Source: Streptomyces wuyuanensis
GTDB lineage: Bacteria > Actinomycetota > Actinomycetes > Streptomycetales > Streptomycetaceae
NCBI RefSeq assembly: GCF_900103455.1
Contig: NZ_FNHI01000026.1
Span: 1 to 64,000 of the forward strand
Direction of reading: 5' to 3'
DNA: 64,000 nucleotides
The notes below the pieces were generated by a model. It did not search any database and was not told the origin of the DNA. It saw nothing but the letters and a program-made list of their open reading frames with translations. Position numbers and translations under genes: made by a program. This document shows positions 53,081 to 61,857 of this stretch, one piece after another. Numbering within the stretch: position 1 is the first letter of the stretch; every line of letters starts with the position of its first letter.

Positions 53081-53944
53081 ATGACCTCCGGCACCCTCGC
53101 CGACGACATCCGCCTCAAGCTGGGCACTCTCAGCCCCGCCGAGCGGAAGGTCGCGCGGGTGCTCCTTGCCGCCTACCCGGCGGCGGGCTTCGAGACGGTC
53201 GCCACGATCGCCGAACGTGCCGCCGTCAGCGCGCCCACGGTCCTGCGCTTCGTCGCCCGCCTCGGTTACAGCGGGTTCCCGGAGTTCCAGGCTGCCCTAC
53301 GCGCCGAACTCGACCAGCGCAACGCCTCGCCACTGTCCCTGTACGAGGAGACGGAGGACGCCCCCGGCGACGACTCGGCCGCGGGCCTCATGGCCCGCAG
53401 CAGCAGGCTGTTCACCACCGCCGTGGCCCAGACCATGGCCGAGACCCCACCGCACGACCTCGAACGGGCCATCACGCTGCTGTCCGACCGCAAGCGCCGG
53501 ATCACCCTGGTCGGCGGCCGGTTCACTCACCTGCTCGCCCAGTACCTCGGCCTGCACCTGATGCAGCTGCGAGACGACGTCCACATCCTGCCCGAACGTG
53601 ACGTCGAACGCGCCGCCGCGCTGGCCCGGCTCGGCCGTCGCGACGTCCTCGTCGTCCTCGACTACCGCCGCTACGAGAGCGACAAGACGGCCCTCGCTCA
53701 GCTCGCGCAGGAACGAGGCGGCAAGGTCGTCGTCTTCACCGACACCTGGCTCTCACCCACCAGCGCGCACGCCGAGGTCGTCCTGCCCAGCCAGGTCACC
53801 ACCCCCTCCCCGTACGACAGCCTCGTGCCCACCCTCGCCGTCATCGAGACCGTCGTCGCGGGCCTCATCACGGCGCTCGGCGACGAGGCCCATCAGCACA
53901 TGAGGCACACCGAGGACATCGCCCGCCGTACCGGGCTGGTGTAA
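53081..53944 (+). CDS. RpiR-family regulator
   Basis: 287 residues. N-terminal HTH_6: RLKLGTLSPAERKVARVLLA, YPAAGFETVATIAERAAVSA, PTVLRFVARLGYSGFPEFQA. C-terminal SIS sugar-phosphate-like domain: RRITLVGGRFTHLLAQYLGL, DVLVVLDYRRYESDKTALAQ and GGKVVVFTDTWLSPTSAHAE. It is likely the local regulator of the transporter-peptidase operon, although SIS domains usually sense phosphosugars. AAAGGAG precedes the ATG. Confidence 0.92.
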   Translation: MTSGTLADDIRLKLGTLSPAERKVARVLLAAYPAAGFETVATIAERAAVSAPTVLRFVARLGYSGFPEFQAALRAELDQRNASPLSLYEETEDAPGDDSAAGLMARSSRLFTTAVAQTMAETPPHDLERAITLLSDRKRRITLVGGRFTHLLAQYLGLHLMQLRDDVHILPERDVERAAALARLGRRDVLVVLDYRRYESDKTALAQLAQERGGKVVVFTDTWLSPTSAHAEVVLPSQVTTPSPYDSLVPTLAVIETVVAGLITALGDEAHQHMRHTEDIARRTGLV

Positions 53945-54109
53945 CCGAACCTGCGCGTCGCTGTTCAGGACCTCTCGGTCGGCTCGCCGACGGGCTCGGA
54001 GCGGTGCACTTCGCGAAGTCAGCGCCGGTACGTCGGACACCGTGCGGCACCACAGGAGTTGTGCCGTCACGGACGTGTCAGCGATCTTGTGTAAGCGGCC
54101 TGATTTCAC

Positions 54110-54333
54110 TGGATGCTGAGCCGGTCCTCGAAGAACATTGAGAACTGGTTCAGCGCCTCTTTCCAGTGTGGAGAAGGCGGCGGCGATGTGGACGGCCGCC
54201 TTCTCGTCCGGGCCGCCCGCCTCCAAAAGCAAGACCGAGGCCGCGCCCCTCTCGGTCAGCCTTCCGGCAAGCGCGGCTCGGCCGGGCCGGCTCCGACGAC
54301 GACGTGGTCGACGTCGCCGGGCAGCGCACTCAT
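54110..54333 (-). pseudogene. GMC oxidoreductase (choline-dehydrogenase-like), N-terminal fragment
   Basis: From ATG 54333, overlapping the acyl-CoA ligase stop (ATGA), the frame gives MSALPGDVDHVVVGAG. After a one-base shift it gives ALAGRLTERGAASVLLLEAG, GPDEKAAVHIAAAFSTLERG and then loses homology. This is the FAD-binding start (GxGxxG plus the E-A-G motif) of GMC flavoproteins. The remaining 450 or so residues are gone, so the last gene of the catabolic operon is lost. Confidence 0.6.
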
Positions 54334-55916
54334 CGGGCCCCCTCGATCGCGGCGGCATCCACGGTGCCCGCGTCCCGGAGCTCGCGCTTGAGGATCTTGC
54401 CGGTGGCGTTCGTGGGCAGTACCGCGAAGAACTCCACCAGGCGGGGGTACTTGTAGCCGGCCATCTCCTCCTTGCACCAATCGATCAGCTCCTCCTCGGA
54501 GAGGGTCGCTCCCGGAGCGAGGACCACGCAGGCCTTGATCTCCTCACCGTGACGCTCGTGCGGCAGGCCGATGACGGCCGCCATGCTCACGGCGGGATGG
54601 GTGAGGAGCACCTCTTCGATCTCCCGCGGGTAGACGTTGAAACCGCCGCGGATGATCATGTCCTTGGCGCGGTCGACGATGTAGAGCCACCCGTCGGCGT
54701 CCCGGCGGGCCAGGTCACCGGTGCGGAACCAGCCGTCGCGCATCACGTCGGCGGTCGCCTCGGGCCGGTTGAAGTAGCCCTTCATCACGTTGTGCCCGCG
54801 GATGACGATCTCGCCGATCGCGTCGGCACCCTGGACCGGGGTCCAGTCCTTGCCGACCAGGTCCACCTCCACGCCCCACACCGGGCGTCCGATGGAGCCC
54901 GGCCGCACCTTCTCGCCGCGCGGCGAGAACGTGGCCACCGGGCTGGTCTCCGACAGGCCGTACCCCTCCAGAATGGTGACGCCGAACCGCTCGGCGAAAC
55001 GGCGGTGGATCTCGACCGGGAGCGCCGAGCCCCCCGAGCCGGCCATGCGCAGATTCTCGGCGATCCGCGGCAGGTCGAGGTCGGACCCTTCTTCTTCGAG
55101 CAGGGCCCAGTACATCGTGGGGACGCCCGCGAAGAAGGTGACAGCATGGCGCTGCATCAGGGCCAGGGCGGCCCGGGCGTCGAAGCGCGGCAGCAGCACC
55201 AGCGTCGCCCCTGAGGCGAGGCCGGCGTTCATCTGAACGACCTGGCCGAAGGAGTGGAACAGCGGCAGGGCGATCAGATGCACGTCGTGCTCGATCTCGC
55301 CGAAGAGCTTGTGGCAGGTCAGCACGTTGAGCATCAGGTTGGAGTGGGTGAGCTCGGCGCCCTTGGGCCGGCCCGTGGTGCCGGAGGTGTAGAGGATGAC
55401 CGCCGTGTCACCGGACTCGGTCGCCACCGTCTCGAAGTCCGTGCTCTGCCCGGCCAGCGCCGCCGTCAGGGTCTCGGCGCCCGTGATCGGGGAGTCCTCG
55501 GTGGGGGTGGCGGGCATCAGGAAGAAGTGCTCGCAGCCCGGCGTCTCGCCGAAGCCTGCCCAGCCCTCCTGCCCCAGCGGGAGCTCGGCGCCGCCCTCGA
55601 AGCAGAAGTAGGCCTTGGCCTCGGAGTCGGCCAGGTGGTACGCGATCTCCCGGCCCTTGAGCAGCACGTTGAGGGGGACGACGACCGCGCCGGCCTTGAG
55701 GATGCCGTAGTAGACGACCGGGAACCACGGCACGTTCGGGCAGGACAGCGCGACCTTGTCGCCCGGCCCGATGCCGCGTGAGCGGAGCAGGCCGGCCACG
55801 CGGCGGGCCGACGCGTCCAGCTCCGCATAGGTCAGCCGCTGGTCGCCCAGCACGACTGCCGTGCGGTCGGGCACGGCACGGGCACTGTTCTCCAGCGCGA
55901 CGGCGAGATTCAGCAT
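54330..55916 (-). CDS. AMP-forming acyl-CoA ligase (long-chain/aryl type)
   Basis: 528 residues of the ANL superfamily: VILYTSGTTGRPKGAELTHS (P-loop), VTILEGYGLSETSPVATFSP, DGWFRTGDLARRDADGWLYI, VDRAKDMIIRGGFNVYPREI, and the C-terminal Lys in PTNATGKILKRELRD. It adenylates a carboxylate and joins it to CoA. ATG 55916 begins the conserved region and has GGAG upstream. Downstream of an aldehyde dehydrogenase in the same operon, it probably activates the acid that enzyme makes. Confidence 0.93.
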   Translation of the reverse strand: MLNLAVALENSARAVPDRTAVVLGDQRLTYAELDASARRVAGLLRSRGIGPGDKVALSCPNVPWFPVVYYGILKAGAVVVPLNVLLKGREIAYHLADSEAKAYFCFEGGAELPLGQEGWAGFGETPGCEHFFLMPATPTEDSPITGAETLTAALAGQSTDFETVATESGDTAVILYTSGTTGRPKGAELTHSNLMLNVLTCHKLFGEIEHDVHLIALPLFHSFGQVVQMNAGLASGATLVLLPRFDARAALALMQRHAVTFFAGVPTMYWALLEEEGSDLDLPRIAENLRMAGSGGSALPVEIHRRFAERFGVTILEGYGLSETSPVATFSPRGEKVRPGSIGRPVWGVEVDLVGKDWTPVQGADAIGEIVIRGHNVMKGYFNRPEATADVMRDGWFRTGDLARRDADGWLYIVDRAKDMIIRGGFNVYPREIEEVLLTHPAVSMAAVIGLPHERHGEEIKACVVLAPGATLSEEELIDWCKEEMAGYKYPRLVEFFAVLPTNATGKILKRELRDAGTVDAAAIEGAR

Positions 55917-56072
55917 GTGAGGTCTCCGTGGGGTGTGTCGGTGGAAGCGGCGGAAAGAGGAATCGGCCACCGGAGCCGGTCCGTGGAACGGCACGTCACG
56001 GCAAGGGCAGTGCGCGGGCGGAACATCCTGGTGCGCTGCGCTGAACCGATCCCTGCACCAGGCGCGAAGAAG

Positions 56073-57779
56073 TCAGCCCCGCAACGCGGATACGAGGAGA
56101 GCGGGCAGTTTCATCACGCTGGGCGCGGCCGTGAAGCGGGTGACGCGCTCCACGGTGGTCAGTGCGGTGCGGTTGGTGACGAAGTACGGCGGGCGAGGGG
56201 ACAGTGACGGGTCGCCCGTGACCAGACCACGCGGAGCGGGCGTGAACGGGGCGCGCAGCACGGTCTTCTCGATGTCCTCGAGCATGAAGGCGTTGTGCAC
56301 GAAGCCGATGCCGCTGCCGATTTCCTGGCGGTTGTGCCCGGGGTGGGCGCCCCACGGTGTGAAGCCGAGCAGGAAGCCGACCGCCGACCAGCAGTTGACG
56401 CCCAAGGTGCCGTAGCGCAGGTCGGCGATCGCGCTGCGCACCGCCTCCCGGTGGGCTTTCTCGGTCCTCGGGTGGACGATCAGAGTGGCGCCGAGCGTGC
56501 CCGGGAGAGTGTCGTTGGCGAAGTCGACGGCGTCGCGCAGGAATGCGGCCGGAGCCTGTCCGGGCAGGCGTACGACGCCCAGCGCGCTGCCGAAGACCTC
56601 CTCGGTGATGAGGATGTCGTCGTGGTCGGTGATGTCGGGGACGAGCAGCCGGCAGCCGTCGCCGTGAGTCTCCGCCTGCGGGTGGGCGGCGAGGACGGAG
56701 GCGAGGCGCCCGCCGGCGCCCGGGTAGTAGTCGGTGCGCGGAGGCAGTTCGCGCAGCAGCCGCCGGATCTCTGCCAGGAGCCGCTCGGTGCCGTCCCAGT
56801 CGCGCGGCAGAACCAGAATCTGGCTGGCGATGCAGTTGTGCCCGGAGTTGTTCATTTTGCTGGTGACGATGTGTTCGGCCTGGAAGCGGAAGTCGGCGTC
56901 GCTCCAGGGCCCCGGCACCACGATGCAGGGGCTGACACCGCCCAGTTCACTGGTGAAGGGCTTGTCCAGCAGCGGCCGGTCGTCACGGCGGCGCTGCTCG
57001 GCTTCCTCGTCGGTGCCCCAGACGATGGCGTCGTGGGTGCGGTCGCTGCCGGTGACGTGAACGGCGTCCACGTCCCCGTGGGCGGCGAGGTAGCCGCCTT
57101 CGGCCGCACCGCCGTCGACGAAACGCACCCAGCCGCGTTCGGCGAACTCGGCGAAGACGTACTCGAAGTGGGGACGTAGATAGTCGTTGACCGGGTTCAT
57201 CTTGGCGATGACGACCTGGCCCTCGGCGTAGAGCTTGTGCAGGATGTCCAGCGCGGTGATGGCGGCGACGTTGCCGGCCCCGAGCACCAGAGCCACGGCC
57301 GGGCGGCCGGGCCTGTTCCGGTACTCGCCCGCCGCACGTCTCCGTGCCTGCTCGGCGGTGGTGCCGGGGCGCATCCACACCTGGGCCGTGAAGCCGTTGA
57401 ACAGGAGGGTGTCCCAGCCGGTGGCGGGGAAGACGTCGACCCGCGTGCGGCCGTCCTCCTCGTGGACGGCCTCGGCGCCGACGGGATCCTTGCCCGCGGC
57501 GATCCGCCGCAGCACGTGCAGATACGCCGCGGCGTTCTGCGCCAGGGCCCACGGCCCGCCGATCCAGTCCTCGGCGGCCCACGGGGAATCGGGGGCGTAC
57601 CCCTTCGCGCGGGCACCGGCCGCGGCCAGCTCGGGGGCACGGGAGACCACGCGCGGCAGCAGGCGCTCCAGGAGGGCGATGCGTTCGGTGAGCGGGGTGG
57701 CGGACCAGGACTCGGCGCTGCCGCGTACGTCGGTCACGGTGCGGTCGAGGAAGGAGGTGTCGAGGGTGCTGGTGTTCAT
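56073..57779 (-). CDS. Aldehyde dehydrogenase-superfamily protein
   Basis: 568 residues, longer than the usual 480-500. NAD-binding part: WDTLLFNGFTAQVWMRPGTT, VALVLGAGNVAAITALDILH, VIAKMNPVNDYLRPHFEYVF. The catalytic Glu block is SELGGVSPCIVVPGPW (the ELGG loop) and the Cys is in SKMNNSGHNCIASQILVLP. The C-terminal ITEEVFGSALGVVRLPGQ is typical. The Cys motif SGHNC differs from the common GQxC. AGGGA precedes ATG 57779. Third gene of the leftward operon. Confidence 0.88.
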   Translation of the reverse strand: MNTSTLDTSFLDRTVTDVRGSAESWSATPLTERIALLERLLPRVVSRAPELAAAGARAKGYAPDSPWAAEDWIGGPWALAQNAAAYLHVLRRIAAGKDPVGAEAVHEEDGRTRVDVFPATGWDTLLFNGFTAQVWMRPGTTAEQARRRAAGEYRNRPGRPAVALVLGAGNVAAITALDILHKLYAEGQVVIAKMNPVNDYLRPHFEYVFAEFAERGWVRFVDGGAAEGGYLAAHGDVDAVHVTGSDRTHDAIVWGTDEEAEQRRRDDRPLLDKPFTSELGGVSPCIVVPGPWSDADFRFQAEHIVTSKMNNSGHNCIASQILVLPRDWDGTERLLAEIRRLLRELPPRTDYYPGAGGRLASVLAAHPQAETHGDGCRLLVPDITDHDDILITEEVFGSALGVVRLPGQAPAAFLRDAVDFANDTLPGTLGATLIVHPRTEKAHREAVRSAIADLRYGTLGVNCWSAVGFLLGFTPWGAHPGHNRQEIGSGIGFVHNAFMLEDIEKTVLRAPFTPAPRGLVTGDPSLSPRPPYFVTNRTALTTVERVTRFTAAPSVMKLPALLVSALRG

Positions 57780-57883
57780 GTCATTCCCTGTGGAAGGTCG
57801 GGAGCCGGGCGGTTGGGGCTGCTTCCCGGCGATGTGCGGGCGACCGGCCCCGGGCGCACGGATGACCGGACGAGGGTGCGTCG

Positions 57884-59242
57884 TCACGCGGACAGCAGGC
57901 GCGCGTCGCGGTCCGGGTCGATCAGCGTGACGGCGGCGGTTCCGCTCAGCAGCAGCACGCCACCGGTGATGAGGACCGCGTACGGGTAACCTCCCGCTCC
58001 ATGGGTGTCCACGAGGCGCCCGATCAGTGTCGGGGCGATCAGACCGGCGATGGTCACCACGGCGTTCATGATGCCCAGGGCGCCGCCCCGGCGATCGGCC
58101 GGGACCAGCTCTGCGACAGTGGTGGCGGCGACGCTGCCCATCGCTCCGGCGAGCCCGAATCCGGCGACCAGAAGCACGACGGACGCGGCACCGGCCGGGG
58201 CCGACGGCAGGGCCAGGCATGCTGCGGCGCCGATGAGCAGAAGGATTCCGCCGACCCTGCCACGGGCCCACCGGCTCGCGATCCCGCGGCGCAGCAGCCA
58301 TCCGGTCAGCCCCGCCTGTCCGAGCACGACGACGCCGCTCAGACCCCAGAACAGCATCAGCAACCGGGTGGACGCGGCCGAGGAGTAGCCCAGCCCGTCG
58401 TGGAGGTAGGAAGGGAGCCAGACCAGGGCGAAGGCGATGACCCAGTAGGTACCGAAGTAGGCGGTCGTTGCACCGATCCAGGTACGGGTGGCGAGGATCC
58501 GGCGGTACGGCGTCCTGTGCCGGGCCGGGCCCGTCCCGGTTCCGGCCCCCGCCCCCTCACCCGTCCCCGTCCCGTCGCCGGGGCCGGCCGAGGCCGGGGA
58601 GCCCTTGTCCGACGCGGCTGCGTACGGTCCCTCTCCGCCGAAGGGGATCCACAGCAGAGCCCACACCACACCGGCGAGCGCCACCACGGCGACGGCCGAG
58701 CGCCAGCCGTGGTGGTGGATCACCCACGTCAGTACGGGAGCGGCGACCAGGACTCCCAGGGTGACCCCCAGCACGATCAGCGCCCCGGGCAGGTTCCGTC
58801 GGTGATTGGGGAACCAGGACAGGGTGGCCTGCTGGGCGACGGGGAAGGCGGGCCCCTCGGCGGCGCCGAGGAGGACACGCGAGGCGATGAGCACCGCGAA
58901 CCCTCCGCCCACGGCCAGCGGAGCCTGGGAGACGGACCACAGAACGGCCATCGCCAGCAGCAGCCACTTGGGCCGTATGCGGTCGGCGAGCAGCCCCACC
59001 GCGGCGCCGCAGACCGAGAACAGCAGGAAGAAGGCGCTGTTGGCGAGTCCGAACGCCGCTGCGGACAGGCCGAGGTCCTCGCGGATCTGGTCTGCGGCCA
59101 GACCGAGCACGGACTTGTCGGCGAAATTGATCATCATGAAGACGACGAGCAGCGCGGTGACGATCCACGCTCGGCGTCTCGATCCGTTCGTCGGCTTCGG
59201 GATGCCGACGGGCACAGCGGGTGCGACTTCGGTGTCGGTCAC
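57884..59242 (-). CDS. MFS transporter (ACS-like)
   Basis: 452 residues, twelve membrane segments: MMINFADKSVLGLAADQIRE, GLLADRIRPKWLLLAMAVLW (MFS motif A), ASRVLLGAAEGPAFPVAQQA, SWFPNHRRNLPGALIVLGVT, and a second half from TWIGATTAYFGTYWVIAFAL. The ACS branch imports organic anions, fitting a catabolic operon. The central loop is a low-complexity Gly/Thr/Ala stretch (about codons 216-240). GTG 59242 has GGAG upstream. Confidence 0.88.
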   Translation of the reverse strand: MTDTEVAPAVPVGIPKPTNGSRRRAWIVTALLVVFMMINFADKSVLGLAADQIREDLGLSAAAFGLANSAFFLLFSVCGAAVGLLADRIRPKWLLLAMAVLWSVSQAPLAVGGGFAVLIASRVLLGAAEGPAFPVAQQATLSWFPNHRRNLPGALIVLGVTLGVLVAAPVLTWVIHHHGWRSAVAVVALAGVVWALLWIPFGGEGPYAAASDKGSPASAGPGDGTGTGEGAGAGTGTGPARHRTPYRRILATRTWIGATTAYFGTYWVIAFALVWLPSYLHDGLGYSSAASTRLLMLFWGLSGVVVLGQAGLTGWLLRRGIASRWARGRVGGILLLIGAAACLALPSAPAGAASVVLLVAGFGLAGAMGSVAATTVAELVPADRRGGALGIMNAVVTIAGLIAPTLIGRLVDTHGAGGYPYAVLITGGVLLLSGTAAVTLIDPDRDARLLSA

Positions 59243-59292
59243 AAGGGCTCCGCGGAGGCTGGATGGGGAGGGGAGGGCCGGTGCCTGCCTGC

Positions 59293-60216
59293 TCAGGACA
59301 GCGGGACGCCGGCGATTGCGATGCGCTCCATGACACGGCGCTGCGGGAAGTAGTCGCTGATTGCGTAGTGCTGGGTGGCGATGTTGTCCCAGATCGCGAC
59401 GGAGCCCGGCTGCCAGCGGAAGCGCACCTGGTACTCGGGGATCCGGGCCTGGAGGACGAGTTCCTCGAGCAGTTCGCGGCTCTCGGGGTCCGACAGTCCG
59501 ACGATCCGCGTGGTGAAGGGCTCGTTGACGTAGAGGAGCTTGCGGCCTGTGCGCGGGTGGCGGACGACCACTGGGTGCTCGACGGCCGGCAGGTTCTCGC
59601 GGTGCGCGGCGATCTGGCTCTCGGTCATGAGGCAGCCCCAGCTCGGCACCCAGTCGTGCACTGCGGTGAGGCCCTCGATCCGGGCCTTCATGGCCTCGGA
59701 GAGGTTGTCGTAAGCGGCCGACATGTCCGCCCACATGGTGTCGCCGCCCGCGGACGGGACCTCGACGGCACGCAGGACGGAGCCGAGTGCCGGCGCGGCC
59801 ATGAACGAGTGGTCGCTGTGCCAGATGTTCTCGGTGCCGATGGCCATCGCGTCCTTGGCCAGACGGGAGACGCCGACGGTGTCGCCCTTGGGGAAGAAGG
59901 GGTTGGGCTCCGGCTCGCCCCAGAGGCCGGCGAAAGCGAGCTGGGACTGCGGGTCGAAGGCGTGCTGATCGCGGAAGAACAGCACCTTCCACTCCAGCAG
60001 GGCCTGCCTGATCTCCTCCGCGAGGTCCTCGCCGATCGGGAGCGAGAGGTCGACGCCCTCGATCTCGGCGCCGATGTGCGGGGTGAGCGGGCAGACGTCC
60101 AGGAGCCGGTAGTCGGGCTGGGGCATGCCGGGCGCGATGCGCTCGAGCGTGCGCTTCCCGTAGTGCATCAGGGGCTTGTCGAGCGTGGGGGCGGGGGCGG
60201 TCACGACGTTGTCCAT
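59293..60216 (-). CDS. TauD/TfdA-family Fe(II)/2-oxoglutarate dioxygenase
   Basis: 307 residues. The iron site is complete: ENIWHSDHSFMAAPALGSVL (HxD), and the distal His in WDNIATQHYAISDYFPQRR, with the 2-oxoglutarate-binding Arg in RRVMERIAIAG. Other conserved parts are HIGAEIEGVDLSLP, EWKVLFFRDQHAFD and GGDTMWADMSAAYDNLSEAM. It hydroxylates or cleaves a substrate such as a sulfonate, sulfate ester or phenoxy acid. GGAGG precedes the ATG. First gene of the leftward operon. Confidence 0.92.
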   Translation of the reverse strand: MDNVVTAPAPTLDKPLMHYGKRTLERIAPGMPQPDYRLLDVCPLTPHIGAEIEGVDLSLPIGEDLAEEIRQALLEWKVLFFRDQHAFDPQSQLAFAGLWGEPEPNPFFPKGDTVGVSRLAKDAMAIGTENIWHSDHSFMAAPALGSVLRAVEVPSAGGDTMWADMSAAYDNLSEAMKARIEGLTAVHDWVPSWGCLMTESQIAAHRENLPAVEHPVVVRHPRTGRKLLYVNEPFTTRIVGLSDPESRELLEELVLQARIPEYQVRFRWQPGSVAIWDNIATQHYAISDYFPQRRVMERIAIAGVPLS

Positions 60217-60225
60217 GAGTCCTCC

Positions 60226-60265
60226 GTAACGGGGGGGAAATCGTTACTGGAAGTATCGTTATTGG
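60226..60265. promoter_or_regulatory. Repeats upstream of the dioxygenase operon
   Basis: GTAAC (60226-60230) and GTTAC (60243-60247) form an inverted pair, and ATCGTTAYTGG occurs twice (60240-60250, 60255-60265) 15 bp apart, within an A/T-rich patch between the TetR gene and the dioxygenase gene. This is the probable promoter and TetR binding region. Confidence 0.45.
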
Positions 60266-60330
60266 GGTGCGCGGAGACAAGGGTCCGCAGGCATCGAAAT
60301 TGGAGCCGGCGATCCGGGGCGGGAGACCGC

Positions 60331-60933
60331 TCAGGCGGCCGAGCGGACCGCGCGGCTGACGAGGTCCACCAGCGTGTCCACCAGCGCCGCGTCGGGCAGC
60401 TCCTGCTCGACGATCAGCCGGAAGAGCAGCGGTGCGGCCACCAGGGTCGCCGCGGCCCGGACATCGGTGTCGGGCCGCACCTCACCACGCGCGATCCCGC
60501 GCTCCAGGATGCGCCTGGTCTCGCTCGTGATCCGCTCGGTGTACTCCACGTACTGGCCCCGCACCGCGCCCGTCTCGGCCGCCGCGCCGATCAGGCCCGC
60601 GATCAGCCGGTCCGATCCCGGCAGGCGGTACGCCTCCAGACGAGTGGTGAGTATCAAACGGAGTTCCGCACGGAAGTCGCCCAGATCAGGTACCGACAGG
60701 ACGCCGATTCGGGTCTCGGCAGCGGCGATGATCAGGTCCTGCTTGGTGGGCCATCGCCGGTAGATGGCGGGTTTGCTCACGCCGGCGCGTGCGGCGACGG
60801 CATCCATCGTGACGGCCCCGATACCCTGTTCGGTGACCAGGTCGACGACCGCGTTCAGGACCGCCCCGGTGACCCGCTCCTCCCGCGGCCGTCCCGGCCC
60901 CCGCTCCGCCCCGCGCGACTGTGTACCCGCCAT
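60331..60933 (-). CDS. TetR-family regulator of the dioxygenase operon
   Basis: 200 residues. HTH: VTGAVLNAVVDLVTEQGIGA, VTMDAVAARAGVSKPAIYRR, WPTKQDLIIAAAETR; C-terminal TetR_C_11-like domain (RLEAYRLPGSDRLIAGLIGA, PDTDVRAAATLVAAPLLFRL). It lies 115 bp upstream of the dioxygenase gene in the same direction and is the probable repressor of that operon. Confidence 0.92.
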   Translation of the reverse strand: MAGTQSRGAERGPGRPREERVTGAVLNAVVDLVTEQGIGAVTMDAVAARAGVSKPAIYRRWPTKQDLIIAAAETRIGVLSVPDLGDFRAELRLILTTRLEAYRLPGSDRLIAGLIGAAAETGAVRGQYVEYTERITSETRRILERGIARGEVRPDTDVRAAATLVAAPLLFRLIVEQELPDAALVDTLVDLVSRAVRSAA

Positions 60934-61257
60934 GCCAAGAGCCTACGATCTCGCCCGACCACGTCGGACCGGGGGTGCGCGCGATGCCACTGCTGCCCAC
61001 CTTGCCGGCGCCGTGACAGCCCGCGATCACGCAGGGCTCCCGGACATGGGAGACCCACCTGTCGATCACGTCCGTCAGTCCGGGCCCAGGGCCGGGCCTC
61101 CGTTCATCGGCCCCGCATCAACGGTGCACCGAGCCCCCACCTGGTCGTCCTGAAAGATCAGCCCGTGGCCGTTCGTCTGTGCGGGGCTCACCCCGACGCC
61201 GGAGCAAACCCCGGATCAGGTCGAACCCGTACACCACCTCAGGCGCGGGCGCCTCGC
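60934..61257. other. Gene-poor stretch
   Basis: No supported gene in these 324 bases. It should contain the promoter of the TetR gene on the reverse strand. Nothing else was noticed. Confidence 0.45.
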
Positions 61258-61746
61258 TCAGTCCCACCCTCCACCGAGGGGATCCGGCGCTTCCGGAAGT
61301 TCGAACCAGACTTCCTTGCCCCAGGGTGTGGGGGCGGCTCCCCATTTGCTCGCCATCAGGTCAACCAAACGCAGGCCGCGGCCGAATTCGTCGGTGGTCT
61401 GCGCCGGACGGAGCTGCGGCAGTTTCCGGCTGCCGTCGCGGACCTGGCAACAAATGACCTCACGGCGTACCACGGTGAGGGAGACGGAACCGTACGCGTG
61501 CAGCAGCGCATTGCCGACCAGTTCGCTGACCAGGAGTTCGGCCGTGTCCGCAAGGTGGTCCAGGCCCCAGTCGGCCAGGACGCCGCACACCGCACTCCGG
61601 GCCTGGCCACAGGCGTCGGGGGTCCGTGGGAGCCGCCAGGGGCCGGCGACGGTCAGCTCCCGGTCGGGGGCGAATCCCATGGACGCGGCGGGGACGGGGC
61701 GCGTTGCGGCGGTCGCGGCGGGCCGTATGAGGTGAGTGTGGTGCAT
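61258..61746 (-). CDS. RsbW-like ATP-binding protein (anti-sigma HATPase_c)
   Basis: 162 residues. HATPase_c motifs: LADTAELLVSELVGNALLHA (N box), CQVRDGSRKLPQL (G1), DEFGRGLRLVDLMASKWG (G2), WGKEVWFELP. ATG 61746 has GGAGG six bases upstream; a longer GTG start at 61797 would overlap the operator array. Streptomyces encode dozens of such proteins that bind ATP and often act as anti-sigma or signalling kinases. Confidence 0.87.
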   Translation of the reverse strand: MHHTHLIRPAATAATRPVPAASMGFAPDRELTVAGPWRLPRTPDACGQARSAVCGVLADWGLDHLADTAELLVSELVGNALLHAYGSVSLTVVRREVICCQVRDGSRKLPQLRPAQTTDEFGRGLRLVDLMASKWGAAPTPWGKEVWFELPEAPDPLGGGWD

Positions 61747-61804
61747 GAAAGCCTCCACAAGGCCCTGGCCGGTTTCTCCAGTCAGGGAGTCGTTCACATC
61801 CGCA

Positions 61805-61848
61805 TTTACTACGGAGTAAACCGTAATCTCGGTTTACCCGGAAGTAAA
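61805..61848. promoter_or_regulatory. Overlapping TTTAC/GTAAA palindromes, TetR operator array
   Basis: TTTACT-ACGG-AGTAAA (61805-61820), GTAAACCG-N6-CGGTTTAC (61816-61837) and TTTAC-N6-GTAAA (61833-61848) overlap so that four half-sites alternate, between the RsbW-like gene and the divergent TetR gene. Two repressor dimers could sit here side by side. Confidence 0.7.
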
Positions 61849-61857
61849 GTGGTGGTC

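Noticed and set aside
58529..58605. Low-complexity Gly/Thr repeat within the MFS transporter as a possible frameshift or insertion
   Set aside because: The frame is continuous and the stretch falls in the central cytoplasmic loop, where such variation is common in actinobacterial MFS proteins.
57884..60280. A 798-codon reverse frame joining dioxygenase antiframe and MFS transporter
   Set aside because: Homology and a good ribosome site start at GTG 59242; upstream codons are an off-frame reading of the dioxygenase gene.
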